Shown here piece after piece: positions 11,931-26,423 of a stretch of DNA of 64,000 bases. The first letter of the stretch is position 1. The number at the start of each line of letters is the position of its first letter. Below the pieces are notes generated by a model, which worked only from the letters and a program-made list of their open reading frames with translations, did no database searches and was not told where the DNA came from. Origin of the DNA: Stictocephala bisonia (lineage: Eukaryota; Arthropoda; Insecta; Hemiptera; Membracidae); NCBI GenBank assembly GCA_035578905.1, contig JAQJVL010000001.1, positions 5,397,293 through 5,461,292 on the forward strand. Direction: 5' to 3'. Made by a program: the position numbers and the translations under genes.

Positions 11931-13320
11931 AACCGAAGTTTTTTCAACTTCATTGATGTGACTATCATGTATATGCAAGGTTATACAAATAAAATAAATA
12001 AATTATTTCATCCATAAAGTTTAAATATAGCGGTAAATTTACAATGTATAATTTGGATGGAAATGATCTATATAATTAAAAAATCTATTAAAAAAAGTTT
12101 TAAACTTTTTCTTTGTCATTTAATGGTACATTTTGAATGTTCTTTTATATTTTTGAAGACGGTCTATGGTTAACTTTGTTTCAATATGTTGCTATGTATT
12201 ACAAGAAACATTCAGATGGGCAGCATACTTTGAATTTGGTGAAGGTTTCAATGCTATAATACGTACATAAAATTTTGTCTTGCCCAGTTTGTCCAGTATA
12301 ATGAATCTGACAATAATTACAGTTTTAATTAAATATCACTGTTATCAAATTTATCAGATTGTTTGTTTTTATATTGTTCACCAATTCATATTTTGTAAAT
12401 TGAATACCACCTGTTAACATTATGAATATGATAATTCATTTATTTATTTATTTAAAACCTAGCATGTTCCTAATGATGACTCAAATGGGGTTTAAAATTT
12501 ACGTAGTACAATTAAGTACAAGAAATCTGTAAAAAGTTAATACATCAATAATATTTGTATTCTACTTCACAATTTCTGGAGGCTACAATTTAACAATTAA
12601 TACATAAAAAGTTTTATTAATATAAAACTACTTACTAATGTTACTATTATTATACGCATTTAGTTCGACAAATGAGGTAAAACCATCCATTTCTATTCGT
12701 AGTCTATAGAAAAAATAAAATAGGGAGGAAATTAATTGATACAATAAAAAAATGTGTATACATATTGTTATCTGTAATACATAGTTATAGGAAAGTACAC
12801 CACAGACATAAAACCAGTTATATATTGTAATTAAAAATTAAGTCACTGCATAACATGTAAGGTAGAAAATATAGTAAACTACAAGTCAGTACGTAAAGAC
12901 AGTTAAAAACGACGGAAAAAATCTCATTAAAGAGAAATATTTGTAAGAAATTAAATGAGACAATGAAAAATATATATAAAACGTGTGAATGCTCGAGAGA
13001 TATTGAGCTCCAGTATTCACACGAGTGATGGAAGTAGGATACTAATGTTTATACCAAGAGGGAATGTACCAAAACTGTGTGGTGAGGAAGGTGACATAGG
13101 AATGGGACGTGACTTGAGTTTTGTGAATGAAGGGTGGGACATAATGTCGAGCCTTGGATTTCATACACTTTGCCAGCAAAACGAAATTTATATTTTACCT
13201 AGCCTACCTTTTACCATTGTATTTTACTGATTAATTGAAAAACACATTTCCCGTCATATGTATAAAAGAAAACTATTTAAGTTCACAAACTGGAATATTG
13301 TCTAAAATGTTTTTATAAAT
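11931..13320. other. AT-rich sequence with a possible retroposon tail
   Basis: A TTTATTTATTTATTTAAAACC run at 12439-12459 looks like the 3' tail of a minus-strand retroposon, but its body was not recognised. The frame at 12985-13230 has no recognisable domain. Confidence 0.3.
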
Positions 13321-13344
13321 ATTAATTGATTTTAAAATATCATC

Positions 13345-13880
13345 ACGACTGTATGTGTATGGGTGGATGGGTGGGGCATCATCTCCGTGCGGGTATGGTT
13401 GGATGGGCAGGTCATCATCATTGTACGTGTACGGGTTTGTTGGTGGGCCATCATCCATTTGCGGGTATGGTTGTGTGGGTAGGGTATCACCACTGTACGG
13501 GTATAGTTGGGCGGGTGGGCCAATACCACCCTACCGGCATGGGTGGCTGGGTGAGTCATTAGCATAGTACATGTATGGGTGGTGGCTGGGCCATCACCAT
13601 GGTAGGGGTATAGTTGGGTGGGTAGGCCATCACCACTGTACGGGTATAGTTGGGCGGGTAGGCCAATACCACCCTACTGGCATGGGTGGCTGGGTGAGTC
13701 ATTAGCATAGTACATGAATGGGTGGTGGCTGGGCCATCACCATGGTAGGGGTATAGTTGGGTGGGTAGGCCATCACCACTGTACAGGTATAGTTGGGTGG
13801 GTAGGCCAATACCACCCTACTGGCATGGATGGTTGGGTGAGTCATTAGTATCGTATCGTACGTGAATGGGTGGGCGTGGG
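13345..13880 (+). repeat. G-rich minisatellite with 143-bp higher-order repeat
   Basis: Submonomers of about 28-29 bp built on 'CACTGTACGGGTATAGTTGGGTGGGT' are arranged in a higher-order unit of 143 bp (GTAC(G/A)GGTATAGTTGGG at 13495, 13638 and 13781). The plus strand is strongly G/T-rich. Frames with TRTR/YGWMG-like periodic peptides are products of the repeat, not genes. Confidence 0.9.
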
Positions 13881-13889
13881 GGTTTTACG

Positions 13890-15930
13890 TGTCCAGAACA
13901 CTTGGACTATTCTATTATTCTATAATTGTAGTATAATATTAAGTATAGAATCAAATTAAATTAATGTAAATGGCCGTTTAATTGAATTTACTTTGTAGTG
14001 CATATAAATAAAATAAATCATGAAATTGAGCTAGTATTACTAAAAATACTCGTGTACTACTATACCTACCATATTCTCTAGTTACCATGATAACGACTTG
14101 TTGGTGTGGAATTGTGGGGGAAGAGTAGTTCTCTCTCACACTTCCACCACTAAGTGCATATCTGTCACACCAGTACTACGAATTGTTCGCAATTAATGTA
14201 GCTGAACCTTAGTAAATTGAATTAAATGTATCACTGTATTATGATATTCAATAGATAATGCTTATTTCCTTAATTAGTTATTTTTCTTCGACTACAGTAA
14301 CCTGATTTCAATGAAGAGAATGCCACTCTTAGGGTATTTTGCAAAAAGACAAGAAGTCTTCCTTAATTTTGTTAACGAAAGCACACCATTAATTCAGTGT
14401 CTCCGATCTAACATGGATTTTATGTGTATGATTAAAAACATATATTTTTACTCGGGAAACTATAATAATTTTACGTATGCCATCATACAATCAATAAATT
14501 CTGTAAAGCCAATGACGTTTTTTTTTATAAATATACTCATCGGACTTTTAAAAATGTGTGATCCAAAAAGTGTGATTATTAGTTGACATACAACTGTCAT
14601 AAAATGTCGTGAAAGTAAGTGTTTTACTGTTAAAGGGTATTATGTTGTGTCAAACACAAAGCGGTAATTAATATTTATGTATCATTTATTGATCATTTAC
14701 GTTGTCAATACTAATTGACGTAACTACTTACACAATCCACACAGACTCATATTGCACTGTATCATTAGAAGGGGAATATAAACTACATTTACACATAAAA
14801 TGTCATAAAATTATATTTTACTACAGCCTTTGAGCATATTATCAATCAAAAATAAAATGTTCTATTATCACATCATTGAAAATAATGACAGAGGGTGTAT
14901 GATTTATTCATATTTAAAAATATAAATAGCTATAAATGGGTTTCTAACATTAAATTTATAGTATGCACAAGTATATTGTTCATGAATAAATAGCCTTATT
15001 TATTAAAATTATATCCATGATTATAAAATATTTTGTCAAGACACAAAGACATATTAATAATATTTATTTATTTGTTTCATTTTACAATTATACAATTTAT
15101 TTCAGTAAGAATATATAATAACATTTACTCTAGTGCCATACAATTCAACTTCATATTACATACACTACAAAGCTACTATATAATATACACTATAACTAAA
15201 AAAAATACACATAAAATAATATAACACTAGAATACCTGTCAGGCTGATCCTAGGTACTATTTAATTTTATTTTGCATTTTTTACACAAATATATAATATA
15301 TATAGCTCCTCTCAGGCAAAGCCTGAATAGAGGCTCCGTTTTACTTTATTGGCAGTATATTAGGAAAAAAATTAAAAATATAATAATATTCTAGGATCTA
15401 AAATACAATATCAAATTTATAGTAATAGGATTTAGAGAAAAATAATTTAACTGTGTGTACTGATAAAAAACTCTTCAATTAGCAATAAGACAAATAAAAC
15501 ATTTAAATAATATCACTAAACTTAAAACTATTCTTCATTAATCGCAAAATACGCTCTTAACATTTAAAAAGAAAACTTCGAAAAAAATGGAAACAATACA
15601 TAAATACACACAAGCTATTTTATTGTTATGTGGTTGCATTTTTATAAATATTTTCAAGACAAATTCGTTTGTTTTATTTTTATAATTATGTGCCAAATTT
15701 CATAATATAAGTAGGTATTTAAAAATAAAAAAATAAATACAAGTAAATGTATGCAAAGAGATTACTACATAGATAATATATTAAAACACCCAGAAACATT
15801 ACAATTGTCAAAGCAATGTCAAGTTATAGCAGCCATGTAACCTCCAACAATTAGTAAAGGTAGCGCGTGTTTAATATGCAAACACTGTAGTACATAAATT
15901 AAATTTCTTGCTAAATGTACTTTTGTTACC
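13890..15930. other. 2 kb AT-rich sequence, nothing identified
   Basis: Two short open frames (14311-14586 and 15033-15224) have AT-driven composition rich in Ile, Asn and Phe and no recognisable motif. No tandem repeat was seen. Confidence 0.45.
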
Positions 15931-15934
15931 AGAT

Positions 15935-16130
15935 TGTATGTTCATACAATTTACAGGCCTACAACTGTTCAGACAGACGTGGTATATTAAGTTTAAATTG
16001 TATGTTATGACACTTGACAGTCGTAAAACTGTTCATACAGACGTGGAATATTAAGTTCAAATTATATGTTAATACAATTTACAGCCCTAAACTGTTCAAA
16101 CAAACGTGGAATATTAAGTTAAAATTGTAC
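15935..16130 (+). repeat. three tandem ~67-bp repeats
   Basis: The block 'ACTGTTCA.ACA.ACGTGG(T/A)ATATTAAGTT.AAATT.TA' recurs three times with intervening 'CAATTTACAG.CCTA', giving a degenerate three-copy tandem array. Confidence 0.75.
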
Positions 16131-16404
16131 TACATCTGATATAAGATTTAAATCTGTTTGGTGAGTGGTTTAGGACAATGATTTTAAAATCTTAATATCA
16201 TGAGTTGGATCAACTTCAAGATAACTTTAGATTAAATAAAAATATATAAAATAAGTTTAATACTAGATTCAAACAAATTTCTATGATTTTTTCTTAAATT
16301 ACTGAGTAATACAAAATGTTCTTCTTAGCTAAGAGAAAATACCTCATTGATAACGTTTTAGGACAGCAAAGTAACAATGCCCATGATCAATTGTTTTTGC
16401 CATT

Positions 16405-16520
16405 GTGAAAGCTTCGTTGCCTAGGTATTATACTCTGGACCATGAGATCGAAGGTTCGAGAATTCCCAACCTGACCAAACGTTATTGGCACTTCAAGCGT
16501 TCATAAAGGTAAATGCAGAT
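16405..16520 (+). mobile_element. possible tRNA-derived SINE head
   Basis: TTGCCTAGGTATTATACTC resembles a tRNA A box and D arm, TCTGGACCATGAGATCG could be an anticodon arm, and AAGGTTCGAGAATTCCC a B box (GGTTCGANNCC) at the expected spacing. The acceptor stem does not pair, so it is a decayed tRNA-like element and not a functional tRNA. It ends just before the minisatellite. Confidence 0.4.
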
Positions 16521-16554
16521 GACTGCAGTCATAGCTGAGAAATGAAGGAAGTTA

Positions 16555-17735
<1,181 letters not shown>

Positions 17736-19150
17736 TGTCAACTGTGGAATTTTATTCTTTATATCTAAAAAAATCTTAAAACCACTTGAAATCATGAATT
17801 TCCATAAAAATTACGAATCTGATAGTGTAATAGAACCTTTGTATACTAATACTATACTAAAACACGCTAAAAACCTAAACTTTACATTATATTTTTAAGT
17901 TTCAGAAACTCTGAACTAGAGAGAACATCTGAATGAATTTTTTGTGAAGTTTAAGTTGAGAACTATAGATATATTCCAAACATCATTGGAGTTTGATAAA
18001 GAATGGACAGTCTATTTCTTTTGTGTAAATAATGAAACAAATTAAGGAAAAATATAATTTTATAGTAAAAACTAAATCCCAAACAGACGGGATTTAGTTG
18101 TTCACTTTATTGAAGTTAATGTCCTGAATAGTTTTGTTTTTTGTTTTACATATTTCAAAATACAGATAAACGTTTTACATATTTACAATAACATGTTTTA
18201 CATATTTCAATTTGTAAAATATATTATGGTTTTGTTTATTAAGATGAAACAATATTTTGCTTAACCAAGTTTGTTACGGTCCTTCTTTAATTTAAGTTTT
18301 CTTTAAAAATGTAAGCATAGTTCGAATTGAAAAAAAAAAAAAAAAAAAAAAAAAATGGATGGAAAACCGTGTTTTTGCTGATACAAATATCAAATGATAG
18401 ATATAAAATGTAGTAATTTAAAATATTTAAGTTGTTTTGAGGTGGATGGAAATAATAGGCTGAAAGGATATTAAACTGTTCCAAAAGTTATCTCAAACAT
18501 AGTTTATCCACAACAATGTTCTACGATGTTAAACTGTTCATTATACGCCAGTAATGTTAAACACTGTTTTATCAATCACATTTTAAACAATTTGGTTTAA
18601 CTGGCAACTTATAGTTTCCATCATACCCTGTAACCTTAGGTAACACTTTTTGGGAGGGTGATTTGCATATGACATTTAAGGCATCTTTGAATTGCTATTT
18701 GGGAAAAAAATTTAATTAGTGGTTAATATAAATATATGAGGACATGTTATAACACAATCCTCAGGTAGGAAATAACAAATACAATGGTTCTTTAATATCA
18801 TTTTTAATTTGAAAATAATAAATTAGGTAGATCTTATAACATTTATAAAATTTTCTGTTTATACTGTTTAATGTTTGTTTCCAAGCTTGTATAGTATAAG
18901 TGTGTCAATATAGTCCCAAGACAGTTTCAGTCCAGTTGTTTGCCAGTAGCGTAATGACCTGACCTCATTTCATCGACACATTTCTGAATAATAATATCCT
19001 TCATTAACTTAATACCTTATCGTTAAATCGTATTTCTTTGTATAATAGTTTCATTAGTGCAAGTAACTTCCCAAATAAAAAAAATAAGAACTCCCATTTA
19101 TAAAAAGAGATAGTTTAGTTTTGTTAAATTTTTTTAAACTTTACTCGTCA
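17736..19150. other. AT-rich sequence with a poly(A) tract
   Basis: No gene was recognised. A run of 26 A at 18329-18354 is the only notable structure. Short repeats of 'TTTTACATATTT' occur at 18143-18210. Confidence 0.45.
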
Positions 19151-19154
19151 GTTA

Positions 19155-20820
19155 AAATGGCCCTACAGGGCTGTGCGTGGAATTTATCAAACATGTAAAG
19201 TAACAGCCATTAGCTCAATTAGAGATTTTATCCTTGTACATAACATTGGTAGTACGAAGCCGGGCACACACAATCAGTCATTTTCCCAAACAAGACACCG
19301 GACCGACAAGCAGGTTGAGCGCGAAAATCGCCGAGTGTTCTGTCAGTTGCTATTGAGCAGACCTAACATTAAGAGGTAACATGTTTTGTTTTTCAGAAGT
19401 GTGCGAATTATTGTAGTAAGGCTGGTGGCTACTGAGCTTACATGTAAATACATTTGGCAAACCATAAAATATGATGAAGGAAAGAAGACTTTTTCCTTCT
19501 CTGGTAGGAAACGGTGTTGTTTTGAAATAGGGTACACCATGGTGGACGTGGACATAAGTTGATGTCAGAACTAAAATTTCAACACGTCAGTATATACGAT
19601 AATACGACAGTTTTACACGAATGTATAATATGGTATTTAAATAGTTTCATCCTTCATTGGGGAAATATGTATAAAAAACGCACACCTAAGGAAAGCTACA
19701 TCCCCTCAAGACAGGTTCGTGGTACCTACGCGTTTTCTTGTGACTGGTAGCAGCTACTAAGGCCAGTATAGTCAATTTTCTCAATATGTACCTAAGCCAG
19801 TCTCCTTTTAAATTTTGCATGCTCCCTTCTAAATGAAGCCAACAAATTGTCTTACTTTTTCTTTAACTATTTGAAGACTTGCACACTATATTTGACACCT
19901 CGTTCAAAACATGATTTCTACTTTGGTAGTGCAATAGATGGGATAGGTTCCACAAAATTGGGTGTTTTTAACATTTAGTAATAAACAACAATGTGTTTTA
20001 CTCGGACCATTTCATTTTACAACTGAACTCCACTAAATAAACAAGTGAAATCAACAAAACCCTTGAGCTCGCGGCAGAACTCACGGTTGTGCTCGGGGAA
20101 AGCGGGAAATTACCCCAAACAAAGACATCGGATCGATCTTCTCTTTCACCAGAAACCACCTCCAGGACGCATAGTACGATGCTCGCCTTCGATTCCGATC
20201 CCATGTCTTTCTTGTCAAATGCCCCACTAACAATTGGAATTACTCCGTTCGACCACCGTTTTCCATGCTACCTGCTAGACCCCATCTCTTGTTCGGAAAA
20301 CGTCCAATAGTTTGTGCCTGTTTTTAGCCACTGAACCACCACATCGGCACACTCACCTTAAACCCCCTGTACCCTGCGTTCCTCATGCCTAATTTACAAA
20401 ATCCTTACCACTGGCAAGCCGGTATGTTTGAGGGAAAACCTAAAAACTGATCTCAGATCCGATCTCACAGTACTAGACAGGATCAAGTTTTGGAGATGCC
20501 TCGCTTTCGTCGTGAATTTGAAAGAAAGCTATTTGCGTACTTTGCTCACAAATTATTTAATGAACTGTTCTCCAGCGTAACAGGCAAGGGTGTAACTGAG
20601 ACTACATATAAAAAAAGTATATAAGTATTTAATGTATAATACAAGCTGATATAGCCATATGTAACTGTACTGAATACCTAACTTTATGTTTTAACAATGA
20701 ATAACTAAAATAAGCTTTCATTTTTTTTAGTAATTGTAATAAGACTTGAGACGTTTTATGAATCAGCATTGTTTGTTGAAAACCGCTCCAAAATAAAGAG
20801 CTTATTTATTTATTATTCCA
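19155..20820 (+). other. GC-richer unassigned segment, possible retroposon with AT-rich 3' end
   Basis: The stretches 19160-19380 and 20040-20580 are more GC-rich than the surroundings and hold open frames (about 20041-20310 and 20430-20575) without a domain I recognise. The segment ends in CCAAAATAAAGAGCTTATTTATTTATTATT near 20818, which looks like a polyadenylation-type signal plus A/T tail. An old retroposed or LINE-derived copy is plausible. A host transcript with introns cannot be excluded. Confidence 0.25.
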
Positions 20821-22185
20821 GTCATCATCTTAGTTGAACTCCTGCTATAATATAAATTGATAACATATTTTAATTTATACTTGCAAAATGGAATTTAAAA
20901 TATCTCAAACATATGACAAGTTTTCTAGTGTTTCTATAAATTATTCACGGACACACATAAATCGCTGTCCCAGAAAATATGTCAGATGCACATACTCCGA
21001 TAGATGGTAAAAATAAGGTAGTTTGTAACGGACGACGTAGAAGCTTCTTCTCAGATTACTCGTTTGCTTCAAGCAAGATATGAAAACGGAGAAACATCAT
21101 TACTGTGTAATATGTAATGTAAATGTAAAATGTAAGTATGTCAAGGATTGTTAAAAGAACAGTCTTATAAAATTATTTTAAAATTTGTGTGAGCATACAG
21201 TTAACTTTTTTATTATTACGGAATGACAAAAGGTAGTTTTATGAATTATTTGGATGAGTTCATTCATAATTATAGAATAAATAAAAAATACATAATAATC
21301 AAAGTTAGTAAACAATACAATAGCATAAAGCATACATACATAAATTATTTTAAAAGGTTTACTTCGAAAATTGCTTTTTGTTTTAATAATGTTAAGAACG
21401 TACAAAAATAAGTTTTTTAATTGGTTTATTTATAAGAGTAGTGTTTAATTGGTTTATTTAATATTGCTTAGTCTGTTTAAAATTATTTAAATAATAATTT
21501 ATTGATGAATTTCAATATTACGAAACAAAATTTTCAATACTAACTAGTATAAGTAGATCACTCTCACACGTAGTTGACGGTAGCACAACGTTGTTATAAT
21601 ATAAAAATAATAATGTAATTTTATTATTTGGACTGTACCAAAAATATACGCAGCTTAATTTTTGCCATCACTTTATCTTATTTACAATTGCACTTGATAA
21701 TCTACTTCTGGTTTTCCTCTAATATTCTTGTATGGTTACAGTTCGTCACAGTTTGCAATCACTTTGAAAAAAAGTTCAGTCCATAGTTTTGCTTAGAATA
21801 TACGATCACTGTATTGCTTTATTTCTTTGATGTAAGTGACAAGCCTCTGCACTACTGAAGTAATTATTGAATCGCTATCAATACTGATATTACTGATCCA
21901 GTTTCAACATCCGCCAAATTTAAACGCAACGTTCTCTTAATACATGCATCCCGAAACTCGGTCAAATTGCGACTATACTATCGCCAGTGGAAGCATGACC
22001 ATGCATATCTGTGTAATTCATTCGGTGGAGCGATTACCGCTTCACAGTAAAAATAGGTTTAGAAACAACTTTTTAATAGATGCGATTATTTAGACGCACA
22101 TGGGTACAGTATAACTTTAAAACAAACAATTAGTTATGTTTTTGCGGCTGATTATCGTGCGATTGAAAATTGCCAGTGGATGCCA
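20821..22185. other. AT-rich sequence, nothing identified
   Basis: No recognisable coding or repeat structure. The opposed short frames at 21178-21411 are AT-driven. Confidence 0.5.
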
Positions 22186-22189
22186 AGCT

Positions 22190-22480
22190 TATGAATGAGA
22201 TTGTCACTGATTAAACGTAGAGCGGAAGATTTTTTCTCAGCAAACTTCCCAATCAGTATAAAGTGGGAAGCTCAACGTTAGCTCTATCTTGTGCTAAAAT
22301 ATCAATACAATATTTGTGATTTATCAAGGGTTGTTTAATTTAAGCTGGATAAATATGCCTACCCTCCCATTGCAGTAATGAATGAGATTGTTCACTGATT
22401 AAACATGGAGCAGAAGAAGTTTACCCTACAAACTTCCAAATCAATACAGAATGGGAAGCTTAACGATAACTTTATTTGGC
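22190..22480 (+). repeat. pair of ~95-bp direct repeats
   Basis: ATGAATGAGATTGT(T)CACTGATTAAAC.T.GAGC.GAAGA..TTT, followed by CAAACTTCC.AATCA.TA.A..GGGAAGCT.AACG, occurs at 22190-22285 and 22378-22470. The two copies are separated by unrelated AT-rich sequence. Confidence 0.75.
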
Positions 22481-24825
22481 TTTTAAATTCAATATTGTGT
22501 CTAATTTTGTTTTATTCAAATAAGTAAATTCTATTAGAATGTGAGGACTTTATTAGAAATACATGCTGATCTTCCAACGTCATAAAGGTTCACAAAAATT
22601 AATTATAATCAGACTTCTAAGTAAACATTTAGAATTTTTACAAACATATATGATTGAAAACCACGACATAACTATCAACTACAAGTCAACATTATTTTAC
22701 GTAAACCCCAAATCAAAATAAAATATAAATCATCCCCAAACACCATTAATATGTATTGGTATATTGAAGTTTTTGGAGTTCCAGTAAGCATATTTGACCC
22801 CGAAATTGTGGGCTCATGTTTTTCAAAATGGATTTCCTCTTTTAGTGTAATATTAGTATTTTCAAGCGAATCATTTTTGTGTGGAATATCCAAATCCGTT
22901 AACGCTTAAAATATTATGTTTTATCATTTTTTTCACTGAATACCTCAATAACACAATACTTCCTAAAGTCTTTGGGCTCAAATCTGCTTAAAAATCAATC
23001 GTTACTCATATGTTAGTGACCCCGAATAAGAAAAAGAAGAAATAAAATAAAAAAGAACACGCGTTAGGTGTGGTCTCCTAATATTTTCCTTAAAATCAAG
23101 AGAAGAGCCTTTCCTATGTTGTTGAGGCTTAGTTCTGTTTTTTTATTTGAACATGAAAACTTAAATTTTATTTGAATAATGACTAAATAATATTAAACAA
23201 CACCAAATTACTAATATGTACTATATTTTTATTACTCTTCCATAGTTTAAAAGGAATGAAGTCAGTGATTAAATATTTTAAATAGTAAGGTATAGTAAAT
23301 GTTAGACTAGTAAAGTCCACTACATATAGGACAGGGTGTCCGAAAACTGGAAGTACAGTGTCTGATCACAAGGTGTGCTGGTTTGTACACATTCACTATA
23401 GTAGTATCAGACTTTTTACTGCCATGAAAATACTATTATCACAGCTGTTATGTACGTTTTTACTCTCATCAATGCCTAGTTTCATGCAGCCTACTTGTAG
23501 GTTACATGCTACACCAAAAGCTCCGAAAGCCACCACCAGCCAATACCCTGGGATATTACATTTGCAGTTATTCAACGTCTTAGAGCGCAAGAACGTCAGC
23601 ACTGTTTTCAGAGAGAACTTTTACCTAAAACCCAGCCATATGGAAATATTGGAAACACAACCTATATCTTCCTAATTTTGCGTGACCTGAGAAGGGTTTT
23701 TGGTTGGCAGCTAACATGTCTGGAAGATCAAACATTTACAGTTCAGCTAACAAAATAGTCGTTCGTTTAGCACTACCCAGGGAACACGCTCAGGTTATGG
23801 ATTTCTGCTGGCTTCAAACAACATCATATCCCATTATAAGAAATGAAATCTCCCATAAGTTCATGGCTTTCGCTGTGAAATAGTATCCGCACATAAATTG
23901 CTGCAGACTTTGTCGTATACCGTGTTGCCACCATGATTGCTATAATATACCCTAAAATAGGGTAATTTTATTTCTAATATATCCAAAAATTAAAAATAAA
24001 CACCCCAGAATAATTTCTTGATTGATTATTGTAGACAACACTGAAGTGATTAGTCATTCAACTGTGAATTTTTAACTGTCTCAATATATTTTAGAAAAGA
24101 AATGGAAGTAATTTGAATATTTTCTTGGATGTAATCATTTGTTATGCTTTTAGGAAATTTGCAAGTACAATTTAAACGAGTGTAGTAGTGTGCAAAATTA
24201 TTTATTGTCGTATCAAATTTCCCTAGACAATCCCTTTCAAAGAGTTATATCCAAACAATTCATGTAAGTTAGAGAATTTCCCTAGAATAAATAACTAGAA
24301 GTGGCATCTCTTGTCTTATTAGTACTGATCAATGATCTACTAATTTATTAATTGTAGAATATTTCAAATTCACCACAGTTAATAATGTTAGGTGTGGGAA
24401 TGTAGACATTTTTTGTTTCATTAAGCATCTACAGTTATTCGTAATTTTTAACAAGTTTGGAGTTGACGTTGAATGGAGATAGATATAGTCAATCAGGACA
24501 GACTGTCAGTTATCTATTAATTGATAATATAAGTAGCTTAATACTTAATGTTACAGTGATTAATCAATGTAGTTCTAATCATTCCATGACGTTAACGTCT
24601 TTGTATAGACAGACTTAATCAACATTTAGCTTGACGGCAACTAATGAAAAAAAAAAAACTTATGCATGTTTAGTTTTATTTAGCATGAGTCTTTGTATAA
24701 TACAATAATATATTTCACATCTCTACTTTATGGATTACGTCAGACCTTTTACTATGTATAGCCAACAAAAATTTTAGACAACATAAATCAACGATGACAA
24801 TATTTTTCTAATGTAAGAAAATAAA
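22481..24825. other. unassigned sequence with a possible transposon edge at 23330
   Basis: ACAGGGTGTCCGAAAACTGG at 23331-23350 resembles the start of many insect DNA transposons or their MITEs, and the following 600 bp is less AT-rich. No matching inverted end, transposase or other domain was found in 23.3-24 kb. Confidence 0.25.
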
Positions 24826-24826
24826 C

Positions 24827-25410
24827 GTACCCTACTCTGAGACAAAATTTAAATAGGACAATTTACTTGTTCTCAGTGCTCATAAACTAACGCCTTCCAA
24901 TCATTTTAAACATATCGCTCTGAGACAAGAATGAATAGGCCAGTTATATTGTTCTAAATCATTGAAAGCTAAACCTTCCAAGCCCACTAAACTTACCCAC
25001 TCTGAGATATAAATGAATAGGCCAGTAAGTTAGTTCCGTGTCAACGGAAGTTAACTCATCTACACACAATAAACATACTCACTCTGAGATATGAGTGAAT
25101 AGGCCAGTTCGATTGTTCTCAGCCACCGGAAGTTAATGCCTTCCGTACCCAATATAAAAACTCAATCTGAAATATGAATTAAATGGCCAATTCGCTAGTT
25201 CTCAGTCAACGGAAGTTAATGCCTTGCATACCCACTAAACATATCCACTCTGAAACGAGAGTGGATATGAAAGTTAGATTGCTCTCAGTCACCGGAAGTT
25301 AGAACATCCAAAACCACTAAATTTTCTCAATTTGAAGTAAGAGGGGATAGATCAGTTCGATTGTTCTGTCACCGGAAGTTTACGCCTTGCAAGCTCTCTA
25401 AAAGCATCCG
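24827..25410 (+). repeat. ~82-bp tandem array, 7 degenerate copies
   Basis: Units carry CTCTGAGA(T/C)A..AATGAATAGGCCAGTT..ATTGTTCTCAGTCA.CGGAAGTTAA.GCCTTCCA. CTCTGA begins at 24835, 24918, 25000 and 25082 (82-83-bp period), and diverged units continue to about 25410. Confidence 0.88.
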
Positions 25411-26423
25411 ATTTCAGAAGTGTTTGGACCTTCTATATAAATGACTGGAAGCCCACTGTTTTAATGTCTGATATTAGTATTGGTTTGTTAGGTTACTTGC
25501 TGACCATTGCAATAATTTAGTGATAAAATTATTGTTGACACTCAATGATTTTACTGAATCATATCATTACTTACAAATAAACCAGTATATTATTGTTATT
25601 GGTTTTCATGAAAGCAGTAATAACATTCGAAAATTTCCGAACTAATTCAAATTGATGATACGTGATTTTAATGAAAACTTTTGTTCAAAAATATTATTAA
25701 TTAAATTTAAATATGTTATCATACATAAAGTATTAATTTCATAACCACAGAAAAAGTAGAATTTTAATCTAAGGAAATATACTTAGAAATGTACACTTTG
25801 AGATAAAATAACACTTGGTGAAGAAATGTAATGTAAGTAGAGTTACTTATTCGAGCAAATCTCCTTACAGTTTCGCAGCGCTCTAAGGAGTTTTAAGTCA
25901 AAGTTCTAATGTATTTATCTTTTTATTAATTCATACAGTTAAATTATCTCACAATATATATGTTTTATATAAATACGTTATTTTTAAAGAATACATGTAT
26001 ATTGTTTGTTATATTACCCCTTACTCATTTACATATTTATCAGTTAAGTGGTTTACTGATTGACAACTTAATTTACTGTGAGCATTATTTCATATTTTTA
26101 GGTAAAATAAATTGTCCAATAAATTAACCGTGTTATATTTCATGAAATATGACATGAAATAGCACGCACGTTACTGATTCAACAATTTAGAGATTTAAAT
26201 ATACGTGCTAAATTTCTACTATTATAAAAAATCTTGTGTTGTTAATAGCCGTCTACAATCAAATATGAAGTAAACATTTTGTAAAACCGACAGAAAATGT
26301 ATTTGGTATTTATGACTCAATGGATGACATAAAGACCTTATTGAAAAGCAATGTACCTAAGTATAGGCCTAAACACAGTACATGATAGTTTTACTCACTT
26401 GCAACTTAATTCAACAAATTGAG
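25411..26423. other. AT-rich sequence, nothing identified
   Basis: About 1 kb between two tandem arrays with no recognisable feature. Confidence 0.5.

Noticed and set aside
12985..13230. 81-residue frame next to the minisatellite
   Set aside because: No recognisable domain and no supporting context.
14311..14586. 91-residue ATG-started frame
   Set aside because: AT-driven composition, no motif, no homologous copy in the window. Indistinguishable from chance.
23331..24000. DNA transposon starting ACAGGGTGTCCG
   Set aside because: No matching inverted end, target duplication or transposase text was found within several kb.
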